Assembly (NCBI RefSeq): GCF_015706575.1 | Contig: NW_024037059.1 | Location: 36,156,129-36,220,128, forward strand | Origin: Patiria miniata | Lineage: Eukaryota > Echinodermata > Asteroidea > Valvatida > Asterinidae | Direction: 5' to 3' | Length of the DNA: 64,000 bases | The notes under the pieces: model-generated | Databases searched by the model: none | Seen by the model: the letters and a program-made list of their open reading frames with translations, nothing else | What the model was told of the DNA's origin: nothing | Made by a program: the position numbers and the translations under genes | Part shown: positions 63,437 to 64,000 of the stretch, piece after piece | How positions within the stretch are numbered: position 1 is the stretch's first letter | How the letters are laid out: the number at the start of each line of letters is the position of its first letter

Positions 63437-64000
63437 TATCAAGTAACCCTGGCCGATTTACCCTAGATTTTGGTTATTTACGTACCTCAATCCTCATTTC
63501 TTTTTTCCACTGACAACTTTTTTTAAACCTGTAAACAATACAAACTTTACGACAGCACCCAGCTAGCGGGTGCCTCCTGCTAGTAGTTCTAAAATATAGG
63601 TAGTTTAATCATGTAGGTTGTTACCAAATTTTCAGCTCATTCTGCCCAACTTCGTTTAATATAGAAAAAGTATGTTTTTCACCAACCGTAAATTCACAAC
63701 AATAATGGTCATATTCCCCCCCCCCCCCATATTTAACTTAAAATCTGATTAATCTCATTCAACAATTAGGCTTTACCATTGTCAATCTTTCTTTCAATTA
63801 ATCTTGATTTTGAGACATTTTATCAATAAATGATCAAATGCTTTATTCCCAGAATTTTTCTGTTGGTTAAATTACTCGTTTGAAATAATGCCTAGGAAAT
63901 TGCCACATCAAATTAATTAACTGCTGCGTATACAGTTCACAATGAGAGATTAGCTGTGATGCATACAGTTTACTTCGGATCTTCGATATTGAAGTCTCAT
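63437..64000. other. Window end, nothing recognised
   Basis: This is AT-rich sequence with a C run near 63717-63728. No exon, repeat end or RNA gene was recognised. Confidence 0.45.

Overview
The window is animal nuclear DNA, mostly one long stretch of introns and transposable elements. Single-exon host genes are absent. On the + strand I can follow five small, phase-consistent exons (1475-1509, 30922-31028, 38108-38159, 39174-39328, 42398-42591) of a gene that looks like CLN3/battenin, a lysosomal membrane protein. Upstream and downstream exons must lie outside the window or were not recognised. The mix of a Polinton, DIRS-type elements, a CR1/L2-like LINE and a transposon with RAG/Transib-like CACAGTG ends suggests a marine invertebrate, possibly a deuterostome such as a lancelet, hemichordate or echinoderm. 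The species cannot be fixed from sequence alone.

The 29.4-kb intron between the first two exons holds a nest of insertions, each inside the last. A probable pogo/Tigger-like element (2419-30547, TA flanks) contains a LINE (about 2829-29551). The LINE contains a small LTR relic (3801-5039) and a DIRS-type element (5260-28737). The DIRS inverted terminal repeat contains a DNA transposon with CACAGTG ends and a 5-bp target duplication (5358-23476). That transposon contains a 14-kb Polinton (8360-22394) with 261-bp terminal inverted repeats that look identical. The element limits come from terminal repeats, target-site duplications, the DIRS internal complementary region and the LINE reading frame on either side of each insertion.

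The Polinton carries the standard virus-like set: protein-primed DNA polymerase B, retroviral-type integrase, packaging ATPase, a double jelly-roll capsid candidate and several conserved virion or membrane proteins. Next to its left repeat it also has a small TFIIB-like gene. It is broken in roughly eight places overall. An AT-rich motif recurs just upstream of several genes, and a terminator-like hairpin separates a convergent gene pair.

Between and after the later exons are two hAT-like elements with 8-bp duplications, a 4.1-kb inverted-repeat element, TTAA-type MITEs, a tRNA-derived SINE piece, a second DIRS element that looks whole (43519-49599) and a partial third DIRS copy. The last 15 kb has no recognised gene. 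It holds an inverted pair of 21-bp minisatellite units, dispersed repeats also seen at the window start, several near-perfect palindromic foldbacks, a degenerate coding-like stretch and a solo LTR (63145-63432).
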